DNA of 15,396 nucleotides from an uncultured Collinsella sp. (GTDB taxonomy: Bacteria; Actinomycetota; Coriobacteriia; Coriobacteriales; Coriobacteriaceae): NCBI GenBank assembly GCA_902467875.1, contig CABQWP010000054.1, forward strand, positions 1 to 15,396. The letters are read 5' to 3'. A program made the translations under genes and the position numbers. The notes under the pieces were generated by a model that saw nothing but the letters and a program-made list of their open reading frames with translations, had not been told where the DNA came from and did not search any database. Below, in pieces: positions 1 to 5,172 of this stretch (position 1 is the stretch's first letter; every line of letters starts with the position of its first letter).

Positions 1-300
1 TGGCGGATGCCCCCGGCCGATGCCGGCGTGGCAGGCGAGCCCGCCGACGCACAGCCACTCGCGGGTCTGACCTTCGTGCTCACCGGCACGCTCGTCAACC
101 GCACGCGCGACGAGGCAGGCGCGGCGCTCAAGGTGCTTGGTGCCAAGGTCTCGGGCAGCGTGTCAAAGAAGACGAGCTACCTGGTTGCCGGCCCCAAAGC
201 GGGCTCCAAGCTCACCAAAGCCGAGCAGCTGGGTGTGCCTGTGCTGGACGAGGACGCACTCGAGCAGATCCTGGCTACTGGCGAGGTGCCCCAGGCTTAG
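1..300 (+). CDS. ligA: NAD-dependent DNA ligase, C-terminal BRCT domain (5' end outside window)
   Basis: This is the end of LigA, which seals nicks in duplex DNA using NAD+ during replication and repair. The frame is open from base 1, so the visible 99 codons are only the tail of a protein usually near 670 to 700 residues. They hold one BRCT domain: a phenylalanine-valine-leucine-threonine-glycine-threonine-leucine strand (FVLTGTL), the TRDEA helix start, GAKVSGSVSKKTSYLVAG, and the AGSKLTKAEQLGV stretch followed by VLDED. This order is diagnostic of the LigA BRCT rather than other BRCT proteins. The adenylation, OB-fold and zinc-finger parts must lie upstream. The ATG at base 7 is internal, not a start. 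A strong terminator follows 21 bases after the stop. Confidence 0.93.
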   Translation, partial: WRMPPADAGVAGEPADAQPLAGLTFVLTGTLVNRTRDEAGAALKVLGAKVSGSVSKKTSYLVAGPKAGSKLTKAEQLGVPVLDEDALEQILATGEVPQA

Positions 301-320
301 GACATCGATAATCAAATTAG

Positions 321-360
321 AAAACCTCCCGGAAAGGTTGATACTTTCCGGGAGGTTTTT
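321..360 (+). terminator. Rho-independent terminator after ligA
   Basis: A perfect 16-bp stem (321-336 with 344-359) encloses a 7-nt loop and ends in a run of T. The 5' arm begins with four A, so the hairpin can also work for transcription arriving on the minus strand. Its GC core (CCTCCCGGAAAG) resembles that of the terminator at 2099-2142. Confidence 0.9.
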
Positions 361-424
361 ATTTGGGCGTGGTGGCGGGCAGCATGATCTGCGTCATGTA
401 GGTTGCCGAGGGTGACCCTGCGGA
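359..424 (-). pseudogene. Possible remnant of a gene 3' end, sister to the tail at 2139-2251
   Basis: Read on the minus strand, a frame ends ATYMTQIMLPATTPK and stops inside the ligA terminator. The tail at 2139-2251 ends ATQVTRIAVPVAPAK and stops in the same place relative to its own hairpin. The two 15-residue ends share A, T, T, I, P and K at matching positions, and the nucleotide match runs codon by codon into the hairpins. The pattern (basic/aliphatic, then a proline-containing strand near the C-terminus) vaguely recalls the end of LacI-type regulators, but I cannot name the family. No start or longer domain is visible, so this is at most a decayed tail. Confidence 0.28.
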
Positions 425-466
425 GCGGTGTCGTTCCGGAGCGATAGAAGATTCATACAAAGCAAA

Positions 467-508
467 GGGGCCTCGCAGTGAGGTCCCACAACGGGGCTGC
501 CCCATTGT
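467..508. other. Two adjacent GC-rich hairpins upstream of the first toxin-antitoxin operon
   Basis: Hairpin one pairs 467-474 with 480-487 (eight pairs including one G-T) around a 5-nt loop. Hairpin two pairs 488-496 with 500-508 (eight pairs, one mismatch) around CTG and is followed by a weak T-rich stretch (515-518). They could be a leftover terminator or insulator between ligA and the toxin-antitoxin promoter. No function can be assigned from sequence alone. Confidence 0.3.
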
Positions 509-517
509 AATGAGTTT

Positions 518-551
518 TATACACTTTAACATTAACATTAACGTGTATACT
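518..551 (+). promoter_or_regulatory. Probable operator/promoter of the Phd-PIN toxin-antitoxin operon
   Basis: Inverted arms TATACAC (518-524) and GTGTATA (543-549) flank three tandem hexamers TTAACA, TTAACA, TTAACG (526-543). TATACT (546-551) is a good -10 candidate. The -35 is unclear because the TTAACA hexamers sit 14 nt or less away. Dyads over the promoter are how Phd/YefM antitoxins usually repress their own operon. The binding role here is inferred. Confidence 0.5.
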
Positions 552-584
552 TAGCAGTAAAGATATATGTTGAGAGGATCAGTT

Positions 585-977
585 ATGGTTACCGTCGCGT
601 TTTCGGAGCTGCGCCAAAACCTTACGCAGGTGGCCGAAAGGGTTGCCAATGATGGCGAGGAGGTTGTGGTCTTCAAGCGGAGCAAGCCGTTGTTCAAAAT
701 CGTGCCGCTCGACTATCAAGGCCCGGTTGCAGTGGAATATGATGCTGCCCAGGAGCGTGGGGGCACAAAACCGACGTGCGGCTCGGACAAGCCCAAGCGC
801 GACATGGGTACGATGTGGCATCCCAAGATCACCTGGAAGGAGATCCGTGAGATGCTCGCGGAGAATGAGGACTACCAGGAGTATCTCGATATCGTGGCTA
901 ACATGCCAAAGGGAACGCCGCTCGATACGATGACGGTTGAAGATGAAAAGCGCGTCGCGAGGGAGCGCTACCTATGA
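585..977 (+). CDS. Phd/YefM-family antitoxin
   Basis: Predicted 130-residue antitoxin of a type II toxin-antitoxin pair. The N-terminus (MVTVAFSELRQNLTQVAERV, then VVVFKRSKPLFKIVPLD at about residues 27 to 43) is the Phd/YefM DNA-binding fold: an early strand, a helix with the LRQNL signature, and a beta pair with a 'K..KP.f.ivp' hairpin. The rest (residues 50 to 130) is charged and probably disordered until it wraps the toxin; it is longer than in most YefM proteins. I chose the ATG at 585 because GAGAGG (572-577) lies seven bases upstream; an in-frame ATG at 567 has no ribosome binding site. The stop overlaps the toxin start by four bases (ATGA), implying translational coupling. It likely represses its own operon through the dyad at 518-549. 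Confidence 0.85.
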   Translation: MVTVAFSELRQNLTQVAERVANDGEEVVVFKRSKPLFKIVPLDYQGPVAVEYDAAQERGGTKPTCGSDKPKRDMGTMWHPKITWKEIREMLAENEDYQEYLDIVANMPKGTPLDTMTVEDEKRVARERYL

Positions 978-1396
978 GGGCATTTCTCGATACCAATTTT
1001 CTGCTCGATTGTGTGCTGCCGGGCCGGCCGGAGCACGCAGCGGCGCAAACGATCAAGGGGCTCGTCGACGTGGGGCTTATCGAGGGCGTTGTTTCGGCCT
1101 GTTCTCTCAAGGACGCGTACTACATTCTCACTAAACAGGCAGGCGAGGCGCGCGCCCGCGAGGTAGTGCGCGACTGTCTTAAGAGCTATTCGGTAGAGCC
1201 TCTCGACCAAGAAGCTTGTTTTACCTCCGCCTATTCCGATGAGCCGGACTTTGAGGACGGCTGTATCCGTGCGATGGCCGAGCGTGCCGGCGTGGACTTT
1301 ATCATCACGCGTGACCGCGCTGCTTTTGTGCGCTCGACCATCAAGACCTTCTCGCCTGCAGAGTTCATCCGTGCGTTTCCGATTCCGGAGGAGTAA
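974..1396 (+). CDS. PIN-domain toxin (VapC-like ribonuclease)
   Basis: A 140-residue PIN-domain protein, presumed to be the RNase toxin partner of the antitoxin just upstream. PIN toxins cut RNA using a cluster of acidic residues that bind a metal ion. Here these are D6 in the opening FLDTN motif, probably D47 (SLKDAYYIL), D92/E94/D95 in PDFEDGC, and D114 in ITRD near the end. The layout fits the PIN_3-type subgroup, where the second acidic residue sits in a 'D.yyil' helix rather than the classic VapC glutamate. Length is normal for the family. Its ATG overlaps the antitoxin stop by four bases. Pairing a PIN toxin with a Phd-type antitoxin is well known. The RNA target cannot be read from the sequence. 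Confidence 0.87.
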   Translation: MRAFLDTNFLLDCVLPGRPEHAAAQTIKGLVDVGLIEGVVSACSLKDAYYILTKQAGEARAREVVRDCLKSYSVEPLDQEACFTSAYSDEPDFEDGCIRAMAERAGVDFIITRDRAAFVRSTIKTFSPAEFIRAFPIPEE

Positions 1397-1456
1397 AACC
1401 GCCATATCGAGGACTGTCTCCAGTGTGGTAGATCTTCTGTAGCCGACGCTCGTTAG

Positions 1457-1491
1457 TTGAGCTACACTTCATAATTATGTACATAATTATG
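1457..1491 (+). promoter_or_regulatory. Palindromic operator and promoter of the YefM-RelE/ParE-type operon
   Basis: Bases 1470-1491 form a perfect 22-bp palindrome made of two copies of CATAATTATG, itself palindromic, joined by TA, so the centre reads TTATGTACATAA. E. coli YefM-YoeB binds palindromes with a TGTACA core, the same core seen here. TTGAGC (1457-1462) is a possible -35 and CATAAT (1482-1487) a possible -10 at a long 19-bp spacing. The palindrome would then cover the -10, giving simple autorepression. Confidence 0.7.
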
Positions 1492-1504
1492 ATTGGAGTT
1501 GAAC

Positions 1505-1774
1505 ATGCCCGTTTGCGTTCCAATTAAAGATATGCGGGACACCGCGAAATTCTCGGAGCTCGTTGAAACTACTCCTGGTCCAGTGACTGTTACAAAAAAC
1601 GGCTATAGCAAATTTGTTGTACTTCGATCCGAGGACTACGACCTCATGGTTCAGGAACAGGCTAAGGCTCGCCTGATGGCTCGTATGGCTGTGGCCGAGC
1701 GGGAGCGTGCTGCCGGCACGGCGCGTGATGCCTTTGAGGCCCTCGATGACCTTGAGGCAAAATATGGCCTATAA
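1505..1774 (+). CDS. YefM/Phd-family antitoxin of a RelE/ParE-type pair
   Basis: An 89-residue antitoxin. Residues 1 to 45 match the YefM/Phd fold: PIKDMRDTAKFSELVETTPGPVTVTKNGYSKFVVLRSEDYD, with the typical 'pv.vTkNGys.fvvls.edYd' hairpin. The remaining half is one long charged helix (residues 48 to 89) that would bind the toxin. I chose the ATG at 1505 because GGAG (1495-1498) is six bases upstream; the in-frame TTG at 1493 would overlap that site. The gene overlaps the toxin by 11 bases, so the two are almost certainly co-translated. The palindrome at 1470-1491 is its likely binding site. Base composition is more AT-rich than the housekeeping genes around it, which fits an acquired module. 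Confidence 0.88.
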   Translation: MPVCVPIKDMRDTAKFSELVETTPGPVTVTKNGYSKFVVLRSEDYDLMVQEQAKARLMARMAVAERERAAGTARDAFEALDDLEAKYGL

Positions 1775-2099
1775 CGTCAAGATTCTGCCTACAGCTGAAC
1801 AAGAAGTTGACGATATCGTTGATTATCTATTGGGGCATGGTATTTTTACCGCCCGGCACTTTCCTGATAAATACCGTAGTCAGCTCCAGCTTCTTCAAAG
1901 TGGTGTAGTTGACTACGGCTTATCGAAGTTGCCCGAGCTTGCAGTGCTTGGTTACCATGCTTGCCTCGTTAATTCTTATGTAATGCTTTATTACTACGAT
2001 AACGAGGACGTTGTGATTGCCCATGTTTTTCACCAAAGCCAAGATTATGCCGCATTGGTGATATCTAGAAATCGATTCGAGTTGCTAGATGATGATTAG
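1764..2099 (+). CDS. RelE/ParE-superfamily toxin
   Basis: A 111-residue protein of the RelE/ParE toxin superfamily. It opens with the family's typical strand and helix (YNVKILPTAEQEVDDIVDYLL), has a second helix with repeated Q and L (about residues 33 to 46), and a central beta sheet (GYHACLVNSYVMLYYYDNEDVVIAHVFHQSQDY) whose last strand carries the usual 'v.i..v.H.rqd' motif, here HVFHQSQDY. RelE members cleave mRNA on the ribosome while ParE members inhibit gyrase. The sequence alone does not decide between them, though H87 and the helix-first layout also occur in ParE-like proteins. The ATG at 1764 lies six bases after GAGG and inside the antitoxin gene. A strong terminator starts at its stop codon. 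Confidence 0.85.
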   Translation: MAYNVKILPTAEQEVDDIVDYLLGHGIFTARHFPDKYRSQLQLLQSGVVDYGLSKLPELAVLGYHACLVNSYVMLYYYDNEDVVIAHVFHQSQDYAALVISRNRFELLDDD

Positions 2100-2142
2100 T
2101 AAGAACCGCCCGGAAGTATGATGCCTTCCGGGCGGTTCTTAC
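2099..2142. terminator. Bidirectional terminator between the toxin gene and the MATE gene
   Basis: A perfect 18-bp stem (2099-2116 with 2125-2142) around an 8-nt loop, with a CCGCCCGGAAG core. It sits between convergent transcripts, the toxin gene on the plus strand and the MATE gene on the minus strand. The T-run is short (TTCTTACTTTG on the plus side), but the stem is very strong. Confidence 0.85.
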
Positions 2143-2251
2143 TTTGCTGGGGCAACCGGCACCGCGATCCGCGTCACTTGGGTCGCCGGGTCGTCGCTGA
2201 TGATGTCGTCGATAAGGGCGATTTCGCGTCGCCCCGCTACGCCATCAGTTT
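2139..2251 (-). pseudogene. Possible decayed C-terminal gene fragment downstream of the MATE gene
   Basis: Directly after the MATE stop, in another minus-strand frame, a run of about 37 codons reads like a real protein end: REIALIDDIISDD, then PATQVTRIAVPVAPAK and a stop inside the terminator. The frame is closed upstream by a TGA overlapping the end of the MATE gene, so no start exists. It resembles the tail at 359-424 in the last 15 codons and in its placement on the terminator. The helix-then-strand pattern loosely recalls LacI-type regulator C-termini; this is a guess. Either a gene end left after replacement of its body, or chance. Confidence 0.33.
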
Positions 2252-3583
2252 GTCAAAAGCCCCGCGTCGGTTGAGCACAGTAAACGCGACAACACAGATG
2301 ACCGCCGACAAAATCGATCCGCACGGCGAAGCGATGCCCATGGGAAACAGCGTGTCGGAATAGGCGTTCGACAGCAGCCACGCGCCCGGCACGCGAATGA
2401 GCGCCACGGCCAGCACGTTGTGCGCAAAGCCGATGTAGCTCTTGCCGTATGCAGCGAAAAAGCCGCTAAAGCAAATGTGGATGCCGGCAAAAATCGCGTC
2501 GAAAATATAGCTGCGCATATAGCCGGTGCCGGCCGCGACCACCGCGGAGTCCTTGGCAAAAAAGCCGATAAACGCCGGCGCTACCAGCCACATCAGCACC
2601 GTGATCAGGCAGCCGTACACCACCGAGATGGTCATGGCGTCTTTGAGCACCTGACGAGCGCGATCGCCCTTGCCCGCGCCGGCATTTTGCGCCGTGAGTG
2701 CGCTGACGGTGGCGCCCATGGAACTCGGCACAATGAACAAAAAGCTGATCATCTTCTCGACCAGGCCCACGGCGGCGGCGTCGACGAGCCCTCGGTGGTT
2801 GGCGATGACGGTGATAAACATAAACGCCACCTGGATGCAGCCGTCCTGCACGGCCACAGGCACGCCGATCTTAAGAATGCTGCCGAGCACCTCGGGCTGG
2901 GGGCGCAGGTCGCTGCGCTTAACGTGGATGTTCGTGCGGCGGCTCTTGAGCCACACGAGCGCGAGGGCAACGCTGGCCGTCTGTGCGGTCACCGTGCCGA
3001 GTGCCGCGCCCACGGGGCCGAGCCCCATGTGCCCGATAAATAGAAAGTCGAGTGCGATGTTGATGATGCATGCCACGCCGATCACGTACATGGGCGAGCG
3101 CGAATCGCCCAAGCCGCGAAAAATGGCCGAGAGGATGTTGTATGCGGCGATAAACGGAATGCCGACAAAGCAGATGCGCAGGTAGGCAGCGGTTCCTTCG
3201 ACCGCCTCGGCCGGCGTGCCAATGAGCGCCACGATCTGTGGGCACAGTGCGAGCAGGACAGCGGCCAGCACCACCGAGACACCCATAAAGAGCGTAATGG
3301 TGTTGCCGATGGCGGTCTCGGCGCGATCGAAGCGGCGCGAGCCCACGGCGTGACCGACGATGACCGTCGTTCCCATGGCCAGGCCCACGAGCGTCACGGT
3401 AATGATATAGAGCGTCTGCGCGCCATTGCCCACGGCGGTGATGCCGGCGGCGCCGCTAAACTGCCCCATCATGTACAGGTCGGCCATGCCGTAGAGCATC
3501 TGCAAAAAGTATGAGAGCATATAAGGCAGGGCAAAGACCGCGATGGTCTTAAGGACATTGCCGCGTGTGAGGTCGTGTTCCAT
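2237..3583 (-). CDS. MATE-family multidrug/cation efflux transporter
   Basis: A 448-residue inner-membrane antiporter of the MATE family, which expels cationic drugs or dyes in exchange for Na+ or H+. Length and about twelve hydrophobic segments fit. It starts with the family's usual opening (LTRGNVLKTIAVFALPYMLSYFLQMLYGMADLYMMGQF), and carries the internal FRGLGDSRSPM motif at the end of the first half, seen in MATE proteins as 'fr..Gd...p'. The second half repeats the pattern starting near ILKIGVPVAVQDG. The start codon has only a weak upstream purine stretch (AGAAAG). The gene is alone, convergent with the toxin gene and divergent from the gene at 3901. A MerR-type promoter at 3624-3654 suggests drug or stress induction. 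Substrate is unknown. Confidence 0.9.
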   Translation of the reverse strand: MEHDLTRGNVLKTIAVFALPYMLSYFLQMLYGMADLYMMGQFSGAAGITAVGNGAQTLYIITVTLVGLAMGTTVIVGHAVGSRRFDRAETAIGNTITLFMGVSVVLAAVLLALCPQIVALIGTPAEAVEGTAAYLRICFVGIPFIAAYNILSAIFRGLGDSRSPMYVIGVACIINIALDFLFIGHMGLGPVGAALGTVTAQTASVALALVWLKSRRTNIHVKRSDLRPQPEVLGSILKIGVPVAVQDGCIQVAFMFITVIANHRGLVDAAAVGLVEKMISFLFIVPSSMGATVSALTAQNAGAGKGDRARQVLKDAMTISVVYGCLITVLMWLVAPAFIGFFAKDSAVVAAGTGYMRSYIFDAIFAGIHICFSGFFAAYGKSYIGFAHNVLAVALIRVPGAWLLSNAYSDTLFPMGIASPCGSILSAVICVVAFTVLNRRGAFDKLMA

Positions 3584-3623
3584 GGGCGGGACTTTCTGGC
3601 TGGGTTCGTTTAGCTACCAGTGT

Positions 3624-3654
3624 AGTGAAAACCCTACAACGATTGTAGAGTCAA
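3624..3654 (-). promoter_or_regulatory. MerR-type promoter of the MATE gene
   Basis: On the minus strand, -35 TTGACT (3654-3649) and -10 TTCACT (3629-3624) are 19 bp apart. The spacer carries a dyad CTACAA-TCG-TTGTAG (3634-3648 on the plus strand, arms reversed). An over-long spacer filled by a dyad is the hallmark of promoters activated by MerR-family proteins such as CueR or SoxR. The predicted transcript starts about 34 bases upstream of the MATE ATG. No merR gene is in the window. Confidence 0.62.
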
Positions 3655-3734
3655 GGTTTGTGTTGACAGTGGGGTGAAAAAAGTCACGCCCCGAGCACGA
3701 TGCTTTGACCCCTCCGTGCCCCTCACCTCGCCTC

Positions 3735-3799
3735 AAACCATCACAACATTCGACACTTTTTGCCAAAAACGGGAAAAGCATCGAATGTTGTGATGGTTT
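3735..3799. repeat. Palindromic repeat, copy 1
   Basis: Perfect 19-bp inverted arms (3735-3753 and 3781-3799; core CATCACAACATTCGA) enclose 27 bases containing TTGCCAAAAACGGGAAAAG. Copies at 4979-5038 and 9102-9164 share the arms. Copies 1 and 2 are in the same orientation and identical over the last 30 bases. It behaves like a REP or MITE-type dispersed element, and may also end transcripts. It sits between the MATE promoter and the gene at 3901. Confidence 0.85.
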
Positions 3800-3804
3800 T
3801 TCTG

Positions 3805-3820
3805 CCACCCGAACGGGTGG
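3805..3820. other. Short GC hairpin in the leader of the gene at 3901
   Basis: CCACCC (3805-3810) pairs with GGGTGG (3815-3820) around GAAC, followed by a pyrimidine-rich stretch (CTTTCTT). Together with the palindrome at 3735-3799 it fills the interval upstream of the gene at 3901. The rest of 3584-3900 holds the MATE promoter and no further gene that I can support; no clear promoter for the 3901 gene is visible. Confidence 0.3.
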
Positions 3821-3900
3821 AATCGCTTTCTTGCGCACGAAGGTGTGCGGACCCGTGGGCAGGGGAATAAGGTTGGTTATCCGACTCCATTGGAGGGCTC

Positions 3901-4938
3901 ATGGACCTGCCTATTGTCCTGTCCCATAAGACTGCCTGGCTGTACCACAACGTGGCACGCCCGTCCGAGCCGCTCTCGCGAGCAAGCAGCCTATACGATG
4001 AGGACTCGCTTGCTAACGAGGCGGAGCCGACCGCGAGCCTGCCCAAATTGAGGCTCGATGCCAAGGGGCTGAGGGCTTCAACGGCAGTTGGGATCGTTAC
4101 CGACTATCTGGTTGCGCTCGGTATTCCACGAGAAGAGCTCGATCATATCGACACGCTCGTCAACTTCGATTTTGAGCGTTCGACGCCGGCTGGATTTAGG
4201 TGCCACGTGTTTGGGGCGCCGATACCTCCAGGCCATCTTATCGAGGTGGCAGAGGGCCTTCTAGTGGTTGATGAGGCCATGTGCTTTGTCCAAGCGGGTT
4301 CGTGGATGAGCGAGCCCGAGCAGCTGGAATATGGCTACGAAATCTGCGCCCGATACCATTTGAATCATCTGTCGACAGGCGATTATATCGAGATGGGGCA
4401 GAGGTATACCGTTGCCGACTTGATTGCTTATTGCAACGAGAACCGATCTCGTCAGGGGGCTATACGCGCGGCCGCCGTGCTCAAGCGCGTGCACGATGGC
4501 GCGCGGTCGCCCATGGAGACGGCCACCGCAATCATGGTCGTAGCAAAACGTTCCCAGGGAGGGCTGGGATACGCCAAGATCGAGCTCAACCATCGGGTCG
4601 ATGTTCCCAACGAGTTCAAGTATCTCGCAAAGGCCGGGTATTTCGAGATTGACGTATATGCGCCTGCGAGCGGTACGGGGATTGAATACAACGGCTCGGA
4701 CCATCTTGATAAACAGCGCAGCGCGTCGGACGCGGAGCGTATGACCGTGCTGAGCGCGCTGGGCTTTAGGATGATCGTCCTCACCGGGACTCAGTTTGCC
4801 CACCAGCTGCAATTGCACCGGGCGATGAACGCCATCGCGCTCGCTATGGGCCTTAAGTGCGACCGAAGCGAAGCGTTTCAGAAACGTCAGAACGACCTGC
4901 GAGAATTCGTGATTCGGCACTGGGACGGCGGCCTTTAG
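3901..4938 (+). CDS. AbiEi-like / DUF559-like (Vsr-fold) nuclease-domain protein
   Basis: A 345-residue soluble protein. The C-terminal part (about 203 to 300) has the order of acidic and basic residues seen in DUF559/Vsr-type PD-(D/E)XK nuclease folds: E206 in a helix, EID (249-251), E262 in GIEYNGSDH, H268, then D277 and R280 before the strand GFRMIVLT. The middle (about 98 to 150: CHVFGAPIPPGHLIEVAEGLLVVDEAMCF) resembles the segment between the winged helix and nuclease in actinobacterial AbiEi/DUF559 proteins. The N-terminus (PIVLSHKTAWLYH) is not recognised. The start is supported by GGAGGG (3892-3897). It has no partner gene nearby, so a toxin-antitoxin role is unsupported; a stand-alone DNA-repair or defence nuclease, or a regulator using the fold for binding, are alternatives. 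Two palindromic repeats bracket it. Confidence 0.6.
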   Translation: MDLPIVLSHKTAWLYHNVARPSEPLSRASSLYDEDSLANEAEPTASLPKLRLDAKGLRASTAVGIVTDYLVALGIPREELDHIDTLVNFDFERSTPAGFRCHVFGAPIPPGHLIEVAEGLLVVDEAMCFVQAGSWMSEPEQLEYGYEICARYHLNHLSTGDYIEMGQRYTVADLIAYCNENRSRQGAIRAAAVLKRVHDGARSPMETATAIMVVAKRSQGGLGYAKIELNHRVDVPNEFKYLAKAGYFEIDVYAPASGTGIEYNGSDHLDKQRSASDAERMTVLSALGFRMIVLTGTQFAHQLQLHRAMNAIALAMGLKCDRSEAFQKRQNDLREFVIRHWDGGL

Positions 4939-4978
4939 GGGCGTTCTGGCCCTTCTACGGGTTGCCATGGGCAGGCAG

Positions 4979-5038
4979 ACCATCACAACATTCGACGTTT
5001 TTGCCAAAATCGGGAAAAGCATCGAATGTTGTGATGGT
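4979..5038. repeat. Palindromic repeat, copy 2
   Basis: Perfect 17-bp arms (4979-4995 and 5022-5038) enclose 26 bases nearly identical to copy 1. It lies 41 bases after the stop of the gene at 3901, in the same orientation as copy 1, so the gene is flanked by direct copies. Confidence 0.85.
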
Positions 5039-5053
5039 TTGCATGCTGAGGAT

Positions 5054-5073
5054 GGGCTTGGAAAGCCCGTTTT
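5054..5073 (+). terminator. Weak intrinsic terminator after the 3901 gene
   Basis: GGGCTT (5054-5059) pairs with AAGCCC (5063-5068) around a GGA loop, followed by GTTTTG. It is short, but placed properly between the nuclease-like gene and moaA. From here to 5172 I see only a possible moaA -10 box (TATTAT, 5127-5132) without a convincing -35. Confidence 0.4.
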
Positions 5074-5172
5074 GCTCGAAGCGACCTGTCCTGTCGTACG
5101 GGTGTCGGCACGATTCTCTCGTGGGGTATTATGTTTTCCGAAGAATAAAACGCCGCGTGAGGGGAGGGCTGC

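Noticed and set aside
361..424. A T-box or similar amino-acid-sensing leader in the ligA-antitoxin interval, suggested by the GGGTGACCC stretch.
   Set aside because: The conserved T-box core sequence is missing and the downstream gene is an antitoxin, not an aminoacyl-tRNA or amino-acid gene.
3663..3692. TTGACA at 3663-3668 as a plus-strand promoter for the gene at 3901.
   Set aside because: No acceptable -10 lies 16 to 19 bases downstream, and the palindromic repeat would intervene before the gene.
3735..5040. A CRISPR array, because of repeated palindromes.
   Set aside because: Only three copies, widely and irregularly spaced with genes between them; no spacer-sized intervals and no cas genes.
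5041..5172. A molybdenum-cofactor riboswitch upstream of moaA.
   Set aside because: The interval is short and I could not find the expected conserved stem elements; only a small terminator-like hairpin is visible.
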